A stretch of 64,000 nt of DNA from Betaproteobacteria bacterium (GTDB lineage: Bacteria; Pseudomonadota; Gammaproteobacteria; Burkholderiales; SG8-39). The notes beneath the pieces are model-generated. The model saw only the letters and a program-made list of their open reading frames with translations, was not told the origin of the DNA and made no database searches. The first letter of the stretch is position 1. Every line of letters starts with the position of its first letter. Below are positions 17,961-25,985 of this stretch, piece by piece. Position numbers and translations under genes: made by a program. The stretch is taken from positions 1 through 64,000 of the forward strand of contig SHXF01000006.1 of NCBI GenBank assembly GCA_009693435.1, given 5' to 3'.

Positions 17961-19274
17961 ATGTCCACTAGGCCGGCTCCTTTGACCGAGCCCTACGGTG
18001 CCTACAACAAGGCGGCATTGCGACTCAAGGAAGACGAGGAACTTACTCATGTCGGGCCGGGCACTCCGGGCGGCGAGTATCTTCGAAGGCACTGGCATCC
18101 TGTCGCTTTCACCTCATCGCTGAAGGACCTCCCGCTTCGTATCCGCATACTGGGCGAGGATCTGGCGCTGTTCAAGGATCTGAGTGGCCGCATCGGCCTG
18201 CTCGCGCTTCATTGCACGCATCGCGGCACTTCGCTCGAGTTCGGGGTCATCAGGGACCGCGGCATCTCTTGTTGCTACCACGGCTGGCAATTCGACATCG
18301 ATGGCAGGATCATCAATATCCCCAATCAGCCGCCCGGCAGCACCCTGAAGGACGAGATCTGCCACGGCGCCTATCCCGTACACGAGTACAAGGGGCTGGT
18401 ATTCGCCTACATGGGCCCGCCGGAGAAGAAACCTGCGTTTCCGATGCTCGACAGCTTCAACCTCGAGGGGTATCAATTGAAGCCGTGGGGCGGCTATGTA
18501 TTCCCTTGCAACTGGGTGCAGGCCAAGGAAAACTGCATGGACCCGGTGCACACGCAGCATCTGCATACCATCCCGGCGTCGCGCGGTTTTACGCCGTCGT
18601 TTGGTGAGGAACCCGAGGTGGAGTTTCGCCGGGTTCCGTCGGGGACGGTATACATCGCGGCCCGCCGCATCGAAGACAACGTCTGGATCCGCATGACCAA
18701 TCTGATCATGCCGAACATCCACCAGCTTGCCGCGACCTGGGAAGACGGAAAGTGCACGAAGGCAATGACCCGACCCATGCAAACAATCTGGGCAGTGCCG
18801 CTCGACGATGTCACGACCATGAATATCGGCTTCAACCACTACGGCGAGAGCGGCTCGGACGTGGCCCTGCTGGACGTGGGCGCCGATTTCGGGCAGTACT
18901 GCGACCGGCCCTATGCCGAGCGGCAGCGCGTGCCGGGCGACTACGATGCTCAAAGCTCGATCGGGCCGATTTCCATTCATGCGTCGGAGTATCTGACCGC
19001 TACCGATAACGGCGTGGTGATGTTCAGGAACGCGCTGGCGAATTCCATACGCGCGTGCCAGAAAGGGCAGGAGCCCGCGCCGGCCCAGTTGAATCGTGCC
19101 GGAGAAGTCATCTCCTATGCCAACAACACCATACTGCGCATTCCGAAGTCCGGCGGCGATCCCGAAGACCGGAAGATGATGCGCACTATAGGTCTGAAGG
19201 TGTTCGAAAGCCTGCCGAACCGGGATCTTGGCGAGTTGAACAATTTCACGGAGGAAACCTCCCTCGCGCGCTAG
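17961..19274 (+). CDS. Rieske-type non-heme iron oxygenase, catalytic subunit
   Basis: A 437-residue oxygenase alpha subunit. The Rieske [2Fe-2S] ligands are Cys85 and His87 (CTHRG) and Cys104 and His107 (CCYHGW). The mononuclear iron ligands are in NCMDPVHTQHLH (Asp194 bridge, His197, His202). The layout resembles phthalate- or vanillate-type monocomponent oxygenases. GGAGG precedes ATG 17961. No ferredoxin or reductase gene is in the window, so electrons must come from elsewhere. The reaction, ring hydroxylation or N/O-dealkylation, is not determined. It is likely the last gene of the forward run. Confidence 0.87.
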   Translation: MSTRPAPLTEPYGAYNKAALRLKEDEELTHVGPGTPGGEYLRRHWHPVAFTSSLKDLPLRIRILGEDLALFKDLSGRIGLLALHCTHRGTSLEFGVIRDRGISCCYHGWQFDIDGRIINIPNQPPGSTLKDEICHGAYPVHEYKGLVFAYMGPPEKKPAFPMLDSFNLEGYQLKPWGGYVFPCNWVQAKENCMDPVHTQHLHTIPASRGFTPSFGEEPEVEFRRVPSGTVYIAARRIEDNVWIRMTNLIMPNIHQLAATWEDGKCTKAMTRPMQTIWAVPLDDVTTMNIGFNHYGESGSDVALLDVGADFGQYCDRPYAERQRVPGDYDAQSSIGPISIHASEYLTATDNGVVMFRNALANSIRACQKGQEPAPAQLNRAGEVISYANNTILRIPKSGGDPEDRKMMRTIGLKVFESLPNRDLGELNNFTEETSLAR

Positions 19275-19335
19275 CCGTTCCGGGGACGTTTCCTGCTTCT
19301 GCAGAGTCTGGCGAGGGGTCGGCGGAACTGCGCCG

Positions 19336-20124
19336 TCAGACGGATCTGATCATGCCGCCGTCCACCCTCAGGACGGTGCCGGTGATGTAGCTGGCCGGCG
19401 CACTGACCAGGAAAGCCGCCGCGGCCGCAAATTCCTCTACCGTCCCGTAACGGCCTGCGGGAATGGCCTGATGTGATTCCCGCACGATTTCGCTGACGGT
19501 CCGTCCCGCCCGCTTGGCGGCATGTTCGTCGATCTGGTCGACGCGAACGGTCTGGATGCGCCCCGGCACGATCAGGTTTGCCGTTACGCCGTCTCCCGCG
19601 ATTTCCGATGAAAGGGACTTGTTCCAGCCGACGAGCGCGCCGCGCAGCGAATTGGAAAGCGCGAGATTGTGAATCGGCTGCACCACGCCCGATGACACGA
19701 CGGTAAGAATCCGGCCCCACTTGCGTTCCCGCATTCCATTCAGGAAATAGCCGCTGATGCGAATCAGGGGCACCACCATCGCGTCGAAGTTAGTCCTCAG
19801 ATCCTCGGCAGTGATCGCCACCGCGGGTTTTGCCGGCGGGCCGCCGCTGTTGTTGACGAGAATGTCGACACCGCCGACCGCTTTGTCTACCGCCGAGAGC
19901 AGGGCATCGACGGACGCCTGCTGCGACAGGTCGGCGACAATCGCCTGCGCAGGCGCGCACTGACGCGCGTTGATGCGGTCCACTGCAGCCGCCAGGGTAT
20001 CCTGATGCCGTCCCACCAGAATTACGCGCGCGCCCTCGTCTGCGAGGGCTTGTGCGATGCCAAATCCCAAGCCGCGGCTTGATGACAGCACCAAAGCACG
20101 CTTGTCTTTAATTCCCAAGTCCAT
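19336..20124 (-). CDS. Short-chain dehydrogenase/reductase family protein with altered active site
   Basis: A 262-residue Rossmann protein. The cofactor loop is SSSRGLGFGIA and NNSGG is present, as is the C-terminal ITGTVLRVDGG typical of FabG-like proteins. The usual Tyr-x-x-x-Lys is missing: after the VVSSGVVQPIHN segment the chain reads LALSNSLRGAL, matching a divergent SDR subgroup with Ser-Asn and Arg. ATG 20124 follows a GAGGG site. It is the last gene of the reverse group that begins at 22446. Oxidoreductase activity should not be assumed. Confidence 0.83.
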   Translation of the reverse strand: MDLGIKDKRALVLSSSRGLGFGIAQALADEGARVILVGRHQDTLAAAVDRINARQCAPAQAIVADLSQQASVDALLSAVDKAVGGVDILVNNSGGPPAKPAVAITAEDLRTNFDAMVVPLIRISGYFLNGMRERKWGRILTVVSSGVVQPIHNLALSNSLRGALVGWNKSLSSEIAGDGVTANLIVPGRIQTVRVDQIDEHAAKRAGRTVSEIVRESHQAIPAGRYGTVEEFAAAAAFLVSAPASYITGTVLRVDGGMIRSV

Positions 20125-20215
20125 CGTAACCCTCGCTTGAATCAATCATCGGATATTCCAGGCGCATGGACCATGGAAGTCCCGGAGCGCCAGCGTAGAT
20201 GCTCAATCAACCCAT

Positions 20216-21835
20216 TCAATGCCCGCGGTCGCCGGCGCTTTCCAGATTGAAGCGCAAGCTGCCGTCGCGGCTGACCTGTTCCATCAGATCTGTTTCCCAT
20301 GTGAGGTAGCGGTTCAACCTGTCTTCGACGCGGCCCTGCAGTTGATCGAAAGGCTTCAGCCAGACGTCCACCGGAGGAACCGCCCAAAGCGCATTGTCCG
20401 CCTCCAGCTTTCCGCCGGCACGCAGCCACGCCGCGTTCCCGCCCGCCAGCGCCTTGGTCGGCACCCCGCTCAAACGCGCGACATCTTGCGCCGCAAGACG
20501 CGCAAGACGGCCATCCTCGCAGGTCACGACAAAGGCACCTCGCTTCCCGATTTCGGCAAGCGACTCGGCAAGCTGTGCGCGGATCGCAAAATACGATCCG
20601 GGAATATGTCCGCGCCGATAACTGCTGCTCAAGCTGAAGTCGATGAAGGTAGGGCGCTCGTGCTCTGCCATGGCAAGCAGACGGGCCGCCGGGATTTCCT
20701 CGGCAGGCGATTCATTCCCGCCGAGCACGCGCCCGTGGCATGGCCCAGTCTCGAGCGCATCACCCAAGCCGTCGGCGAGCACATAGGTTTCGGACAGACC
20801 CATCTGCAGTAACCACGAGGCGACGACAGTCGCACGCACGCCGGTGTCGTCGACCAGAACAACGCGCGAATTCTTGACCGCGATAAATCGATCGGTCTCC
20901 TGAACCAACTGGCCGCCTTGTACCGACCGCGAACCGGACAGATGGCCAGCGACGTATTCATCGGGTTGGCGGACATCGAAAATGTACAGCGTCCGGTCGG
21001 ACTCCTCCGCCCATTTCCCGAGTGTGCTGCGGCCGATGCTCGACACATTGAAGCGCTTGGCAAGTCGTGTGGCTGCGGCCTTCGACCATTCCAGGCTGGC
21101 TTGGGATACCGGGGGTGGGCGTCGCGCCTGCCCCTGTTCCAGCGCAAGACCCGCAAGGTGCCATCCCATCGTGCCGTTCTTTAGCGCGACGACGCGGTTC
21201 CGCACTCCGGCATTGATCAGGGATTGGGCGCCTATGATGCTGCGCGTGCGCCCACCGCAGTTGACCACGACCAGCGTGTCCGGCGAGGAAACGAGGTCGT
21301 TGATGCTATAGACGAGTTCGGCTCCAGGCACGTTGATCGCGTTCGGAATGCTGCGGGTGGCATATTCGTCCAGCGGTCTGCTGTCGCAGATCAGTACATG
21401 CTCGCCGGCATCCAGCCGTGCTTTCAATTCCGTGCTGTCGATGTGCGGCGTGGCGCAACGCGCCTCGATGAACTCGCCGAAAGCCTTGCTTGGAACATGA
21501 ATGCCGGAATAGATCTCGAATCCGGCTGCTCGCCAATCGTCGGGGGAGCCGGGGAATACGGCGAGATCGCGGTAACCGAGATCCCGAAGCCTGGATGCCG
21601 CACGGGCCGTCAATTCAGCACCGCCGCAAAGAACCACCGGCGTGCTTTGATGCGGTACCAGGTCGCCGATCAGCAACTCCATCCGGCTGAGCGGTATCGA
21701 TGCCGCCGACAGCAAATGGGCCTCCGAAAATCGCCCTTCCTCGCGAACGTCAACCAACACCCACTCGGAAGTACTCCCGAGGCGGGCGCGCAACGCCTCG
21801 GGGGAGACGCCGGCTGAAATCACCGACTCGCTCAC
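20216..21835 (-). CDS. Four-domain rhodanese-like sulfurtransferase
   Basis: About 539 residues made of four consecutive rhodanese homology domains. The active-site loops are at Cys70 (VVLCGG), Cys193 (VVNCGGRTR) and Cys439 (VVTCEDGR). In the third domain the equivalent position, Asp329 (VLVDDTG), has no Cys. Rhodaneses move persulfide sulfur between donors and thiol acceptors. GTG 21835 is chosen as the start because it forms a GTGA overlap with the stop of the thiol-dioxygenase-like gene, so the two are translated together and probably handle the same sulfur compound. Confidence 0.85.
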   Translation of the reverse strand: MSESVISAGVSPEALRARLGSTSEWVLVDVREEGRFSEAHLLSAASIPLSRMELLIGDLVPHQSTPVVLCGGAELTARAASRLRDLGYRDLAVFPGSPDDWRAAGFEIYSGIHVPSKAFGEFIEARCATPHIDSTELKARLDAGEHVLICDSRPLDEYATRSIPNAINVPGAELVYSINDLVSSPDTLVVVNCGGRTRSIIGAQSLINAGVRNRVVALKNGTMGWHLAGLALEQGQARRPPPVSQASLEWSKAAATRLAKRFNVSSIGRSTLGKWAEESDRTLYIFDVRQPDEYVAGHLSGSRSVQGGQLVQETDRFIAVKNSRVVLVDDTGVRATVVASWLLQMGLSETYVLADGLGDALETGPCHGRVLGGNESPAEEIPAARLLAMAEHERPTFIDFSLSSSYRRGHIPGSYFAIRAQLAESLAEIGKRGAFVVTCEDGRLARLAAQDVARLSGVPTKALAGGNAAWLRAGGKLEADNALWAVPPVDVWLKPFDQLQGRVEDRLNRYLTWETDLMEQVSRDGSLRFNLESAGDRGH

Positions 21836-22446
21836 GGAACCGCGCGAATATCGCGATGCGGGGGGTAGACGGTGTACGTCCCCTTTTCCATGTTGAAACC
21901 GATGCGCCCGGCGAGCTGCTCCAGCGCGAGCCCGTATATGTGCAGGTGAAGGATAGGCTCGCTCTCGACCACGTGAATGGAATGTATGTCGGTCGGGCTG
22001 AAGCAAATACCCGACGCGGGGACAACATTCACCTCCCTCACTTGATTAACCTTGCCAATTCCAGGGGCCTTGCCGTCATCGACCCGCTCGTATAACCGGT
22101 TCAGCTCCGACCCGCGCACGCCCGCGATTACGGCCCAGGTTGTGTGGTTGTGAGGCGGGCTGTGCTTGCCAGTATGCGAAACGTTGGCGTAAAGCGCATA
22201 ACGGTGGTCCGCATCTTCGGAAATCCGGTACAGGCAGTTCTCCGTCCCGGTGCTCCGGTCCGGCAGAGGAAAATCATCCAATGTGAATAGTTCCCGCTGC
22301 CCGGCGAGTTTGCACATGACGACCTTGATCTCTTCCAGTGCCTGAGATCCCTCGCCGCGCGCCGCTACGATCGCGCGGACCTTCGCGATCGCATCGGCGA
22401 CCGCGCGATTGCGGGCTTCCCGAACTGGAATAGCGTCTTCACTCAT
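21832..22446 (-). CDS. Cysteine-dioxygenase-like cupin (thiol dioxygenase family)
   Basis: About 204 residues of the CDO/3-mercaptopropionate dioxygenase type. Likely iron ligands are in PPHNHTTWAVIAG and later DIHSIHVVESEPILHLHIYG. These enzymes oxidise a small thiol to its sulfinate using Fe(II) and O2. ATG 22446 has GGGAG upstream; a GTG nine bases earlier is an alternative. The downstream tandem rhodanese fits a role in thiol or persulfide breakdown. It diverges from the cupin-cupin-AAA+ genes across a 168-bp shared regulatory region. Confidence 0.8.
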   Translation of the reverse strand: MSEDAIPVREARNRAVADAIAKVRAIVAARGEGSQALEEIKVVMCKLAGQRELFTLDDFPLPDRSTGTENCLYRISEDADHRYALYANVSHTGKHSPPHNHTTWAVIAGVRGSELNRLYERVDDGKAPGIGKVNQVREVNVVPASGICFSPTDIHSIHVVESEPILHLHIYGLALEQLAGRIGFNMEKGTYTVYPPHRDIRAVP

Positions 22447-22493
22447 TTCTCGCACTCCCGTGTTAATCAGCCTCTCAGCCGTTCTATTCGGAG

Positions 22494-22532
22494 TTGATCA
22501 AGGTGCAACAAAGTCTCATGTCAAGATATAAT
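22494..22532. promoter_or_regulatory. Divergent promoter region
   Basis: A perfect TATAAT lies at 22527-22532 reading toward the cupin genes, though its -35 is poor. On the opposite strand TTGACA (22523-22518) reads toward the thiol-dioxygenase gene. GTTG and CAAC at 22493-22496 and 22506-22509 form a short inverted repeat. The position between two divergent operons supports shared control. Confidence 0.4.
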
Positions 22533-22614
22533 AATTCCCCGATCGGAGCAAGGTTTTCAAGGCGTCCGGGATCAAGTTGGCGTGGAATGATCGTCGCATG
22601 AGAGGGGAATGGTG

Positions 22615-23136
22615 ATGTCCGATTTGACGCGCACCAAGTCGCGTGAGATGGAGCCGGCGCCGGGATTGGGCTACGACTTTGCGCTGAAGAGCCGGGCAGA
22701 ATTCGTGGAACTCGGCATGAACGGCAAGATCCTCGTCCGGGACACCGACCGCGATTGGGAAATAAACAGGCAGGGCTCCCTCAAGTACTACCTGATGGGC
22801 ATCAAGTTTCCCGAGACCGTGCTCCAGGACTGGATGGTTTTCGTGCACGACGTGAAGAAGCAGTCGGGCAAGCATCGGCACCAGGGCGGACTGGTCTTGT
22901 TCATCCTTGAAGGCCGCGGCGCCACCGAGGTGAACGGCGAGATCGTGGAGTGGGAGAAGGGCGATTGCATGCTGTTGCCGTTGCACCCGGATGGTGTCGA
23001 ACACCGGCATTTCAATCGCGGGTCGGAGCCGGCGAAATGGCTCGCGTTTATCTACATGCCAACCTGGAACCACCTGGCAAGCGAGATGACACAGACCGAG
23101 ATCAATCCGGGATTCCAGAAACAGTCCGGCGGGTAG
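22615..23136 (+). CDS. Single-domain cupin protein A
   Basis: A 173-residue cupin. Metal-ligand candidates are SGKHRHQGG in the first cupin motif and GVEHRHFNRG in the second. Between them FILEGRGATEVNGEIVEWEKGD forms the central strands. ATG 22615 is preferred over 22609 because GAGAGGGG then has proper spacing. The enzyme or sensor role is unknown. It is 53 bp upstream of a second single-cupin gene, and the pair resembles a bicupin split over two genes. Both precede a CDC48-like ATPase in an apparent operon. Confidence 0.75.
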   Translation: MSDLTRTKSREMEPAPGLGYDFALKSRAEFVELGMNGKILVRDTDRDWEINRQGSLKYYLMGIKFPETVLQDWMVFVHDVKKQSGKHRHQGGLVLFILEGRGATEVNGEIVEWEKGDCMLLPLHPDGVEHRHFNRGSEPAKWLAFIYMPTWNHLASEMTQTEINPGFQKQSGG

Positions 23137-23189
23137 TCTTCCGAACCAGCCCTCCGAACCAGCGGGATGAATCCAAACCGGAGCGTTAT

Positions 23190-23732
23190 ATGAGCGAAAA
23201 AGAAAGCCACCTGGGCGACGAGCGGATGCGGGACATGCTCGAGGGGATGCAGGGGCGCAATCTCTGGGACGAGCTTTTCCAGTTGCGTGACCAGCAGCGC
23301 GAGGAGATTGGAAAATCGGTCTGGCTGATCAAAGGCAAAGATCTGCCGCAGGAGAACAGCAAGCAGGGTCTGCTGAGCTGGTACATGCATCCGCTGCTCA
23401 AGGGGCCATGCATTAACACCATGATGATTTACGTCCAGGAAATCCCGCCGGGCGGGCGCAGCGGGCGCCTGCATCATCCCGGCAACCAGGTGATTTACAT
23501 CTGGGAGGGCCGGGGTCATACCATCATCGATGGCCAGAAGCACCATTGGTCGCAAAATGACGTCGTGCAATTGCCGCTGCGGGTCAAGGGCGTGACGGTG
23601 CAGCACTTCAACGCCGATTCAGACTCCCCCGCGAAGCTGATCTGCTGCGAGCCCAACACGGCCCACTCGACCTGGGTGGACCGGGGCAGCGGTTTCGAGC
23701 AGATGGAAGTCTCGCCGGACTACCTGGGTTAG
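23190..23732 (+). CDS. Single-domain cupin protein B
   Basis: A 180-residue cupin with a charged helical N-terminal part (about residues 1-50) and a barrel that contains RSGRLHHPGNQVIYIWEGRG and LPLRVKGVTVQHFN. Two His in LHHPG and one in VQHFN are candidate metal ligands. It differs from cupin A in sequence but has the same domain size. The open frame extends upstream to 22950, but ATG 23190 gives a GGAG site and no overlap with cupin A. It ends 26 bp before the AAA+ gene. Confidence 0.75.
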   Translation: MSEKESHLGDERMRDMLEGMQGRNLWDELFQLRDQQREEIGKSVWLIKGKDLPQENSKQGLLSWYMHPLLKGPCINTMMIYVQEIPPGGRSGRLHHPGNQVIYIWEGRGHTIIDGQKHHWSQNDVVQLPLRVKGVTVQHFNADSDSPAKLICCEPNTAHSTWVDRGSGFEQMEVSPDYLG

Positions 23733-23758
23733 CGGCAGACAGATTCGGGGATAGAGCC

Positions 23759-25915
23759 ATGCACATCAAACTCAGCGTGGATCGGGTGAAATCGGAGCTC
23801 ACCCATCTGGCGAGCCGGTGCCTGGTTCATGTCGACCCTGCGGTCATGGAAGCGCATGGTGTAAGGGTGGACGACGTCATTCAGATAACGACTGAATCCA
23901 CCAAGTACCCGATCCCGGCCCGCGTCGGCGAGTGCCACGAGGATGATCGTGGAACCGGCGTCATTCGTCTTGACCGTTTCCTCAGGACCGCGACCAAGGG
24001 CAGGATCAACCAGCAGGTGGAGATTCGTGTCGTCGCCAAGGTGCCGGCGCTGGACAGTGTCACGCTGATGCCTCCCATCGACGTATCCACCGCCCACCAT
24101 TTGATCGAGCACCTGCAACAGGGATTTCTCGCCAATCGCGCCCCGCTGGGGCGCGGCTCGGTGGTCTACGCATCGTTCCACAACTCCGTGGCCGGAACCA
24201 CTTATAAGGTGATCAACTGCCAGCCGGAGATGGGGATTGTTTCGGCGAAAACCAGGATCCACGTCGACACACCCTCGGCGGGCGGCTTCAGGGCCGACGA
24301 AGAACTCACTTTTGCGGATGTCGGCGGAATGCAGAAGGAGATCAAGCTGGTGCGCGAGCTGGTGCAACTGCCTCTGCAGTTTCCCCAGGTCTATCGCCAG
24401 CTCGGCATCATGCCGCCGCGCGGCATCATCTTCTACGGCCCGCCCGGAAGCGGAAAGACCCGTCTCGCCAGGGCGATCGCCAATGAGGTGAACGCAGGGT
24501 TCTACTACATCAACGGACCCGATGTGGTCGGTACCATGTACGGCGAGACCGAGGCGAATTTGCGCAAGATATTCGCCGAGGCGGCACATCATGCGCCTTC
24601 CATTGTGCTCATCGACGAGCTGGATGCCATCGCACCTCACCGCGAGAAGTCGGGGGCCCAGTCCGACGTGCGGATGGTCACGCAACTGCTTTCCCTGCTG
24701 GACGGACTGATGCAGGTAGACGGGCTGGTTGTCATTGGCACCACCAACCGGATGGACGCCATCGACGTAGCCATGCGACGGCCCGGCCGATTCGACCATG
24801 AGATCTTTCTCGGCCCCCCCAGCAAAACGGGGCGGCTGGACATCCTCGGGATTCACACGCGCGAGATGCCGCTGTCGGACGACGCACTGCGCCACTTGCC
24901 GCATGTTGCGTCGGTAACCCACGGATTCGTCGGTGCCGACCTCATGGAATTGTGCCGGGAAGCCGGCCTGAACGCTTTGCGCCGGAGTTCGTCGGACCTG
25001 CTGGACCACCTGGCGGCATTCCGATTCCGCGACGAAGCGCTGGAAGTTGTGACACGCGATTTCGATGACGCACTCACCCGAGTCCGGCCCTCGGCCATTC
25101 GCGAGGCATTCGTCACCATTCCCAACGTCTCCTGGGACGATGTGGGCGGATTGGTTACGGTGAAGGAGCAATTGCGTGACACGGTGGAACGACCGTTGAT
25201 GCAGCCCGAGGTGTTCCGGGCCGCCGGCATCACGCCGCCCAACGGCATCCTCCTTTATGGCCCCCCGGGCACCGGCAAGACGCTGATCGCAAAGGCCCTG
25301 GCGAATGCCTGCGGCGTCAATTTTCTCGCGATGGACGGTCCCGAGGTTTTCACCAAGTGGCTGGGAGAGTCGGAAGAGGCCATTCGCCACATCTTTCGCG
25401 TGGCGCGCCAACTGGCGCCGAGCATCATTTTCTTCGACCAGCTTGACGCACTGGCTCCGCTCAGGGGAGCGGACTCCGGGTCGCGCACTACCGAGCGGGT
25501 GGTGAACCAGTTGCTGGCCGAGATGGACGGCACAGCTGGCGTGCAAGGCGGTGTAACCGTGATTGCCGCCACCAACCGCATCGATCTGGTGGACCCATCG
25601 GTGCTGCGCATGGGGCGGCTGGGGATGCATTTCTTTGTTCCCCTGCCGGATCTTGAGGATCGCAAAGAGATCTTCGCCATCGAGACGCGTGGCCTGAGGT
25701 TCGGCGCCGACGCGTCGCAGTTGCTCCACAGCCTCGCGGAGCAGACCGACGGCTATTCAGGCGCGGATATTCATGCACTGTGCATTCGGGCGCGCATGAA
25801 CGCACTGAAGCTCGCGGACTATCGCGAGATGCCACCGCTTACCCCGGCCGATTTCACTGCGGCGGTGTACATGACCGAATCCCTGAAGCCGGCAGCGAAG
25901 AAACTCGCCGGCTGA
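23759..25915 (+). CDS. CDC48/VAT-like AAA+ ATPase with two ATPase domains, D2 Walker B Glu to Gln
   Basis: A 718-residue hexameric-type unfoldase. Residues 1 to about 185 match the CDC48 N-domain (double-psi barrel, for example VDPAVMEAHGVRVDDVIQI). D1 has Walker A GPPGSGKT at 227-234 and Walker B IVLIDELDA with catalytic Glu287. D2 has Walker A GPPGTGKT at 501-508, but its Walker B reads IIFFDQLDA with Gln561 where Glu is expected, so it should bind ATP but hydrolyse it poorly. The LRMGR arginine-finger region is kept. CDC48-type proteins are common in archaea, eukaryotes and actinobacteria and unusual in proteobacteria. The two cupins upstream are likely clients or adaptors (inference). Confidence 0.9.
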   Translation: MHIKLSVDRVKSELTHLASRCLVHVDPAVMEAHGVRVDDVIQITTESTKYPIPARVGECHEDDRGTGVIRLDRFLRTATKGRINQQVEIRVVAKVPALDSVTLMPPIDVSTAHHLIEHLQQGFLANRAPLGRGSVVYASFHNSVAGTTYKVINCQPEMGIVSAKTRIHVDTPSAGGFRADEELTFADVGGMQKEIKLVRELVQLPLQFPQVYRQLGIMPPRGIIFYGPPGSGKTRLARAIANEVNAGFYYINGPDVVGTMYGETEANLRKIFAEAAHHAPSIVLIDELDAIAPHREKSGAQSDVRMVTQLLSLLDGLMQVDGLVVIGTTNRMDAIDVAMRRPGRFDHEIFLGPPSKTGRLDILGIHTREMPLSDDALRHLPHVASVTHGFVGADLMELCREAGLNALRRSSSDLLDHLAAFRFRDEALEVVTRDFDDALTRVRPSAIREAFVTIPNVSWDDVGGLVTVKEQLRDTVERPLMQPEVFRAAGITPPNGILLYGPPGTGKTLIAKALANACGVNFLAMDGPEVFTKWLGESEEAIRHIFRVARQLAPSIIFFDQLDALAPLRGADSGSRTTERVVNQLLAEMDGTAGVQGGVTVIAATNRIDLVDPSVLRMGRLGMHFFVPLPDLEDRKEIFAIETRGLRFGADASQLLHSLAEQTDGYSGADIHALCIRARMNALKLADYREMPPLTPADFTAAVYMTESLKPAAKKLAG

Positions 25916-25985
25916 GTCGTACCCACGCAGGGTCCGCGCGCCTGCCGATGTTTCCGTTGCGATGGTCTGCCTCACCCGCCCCGCT

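Noticed and set aside
23729..25729. A 666-codon reverse open frame opposite the AAA+ gene
   Set aside because: It is an antisense shadow; the forward frame carries all expected CDC48 motifs.
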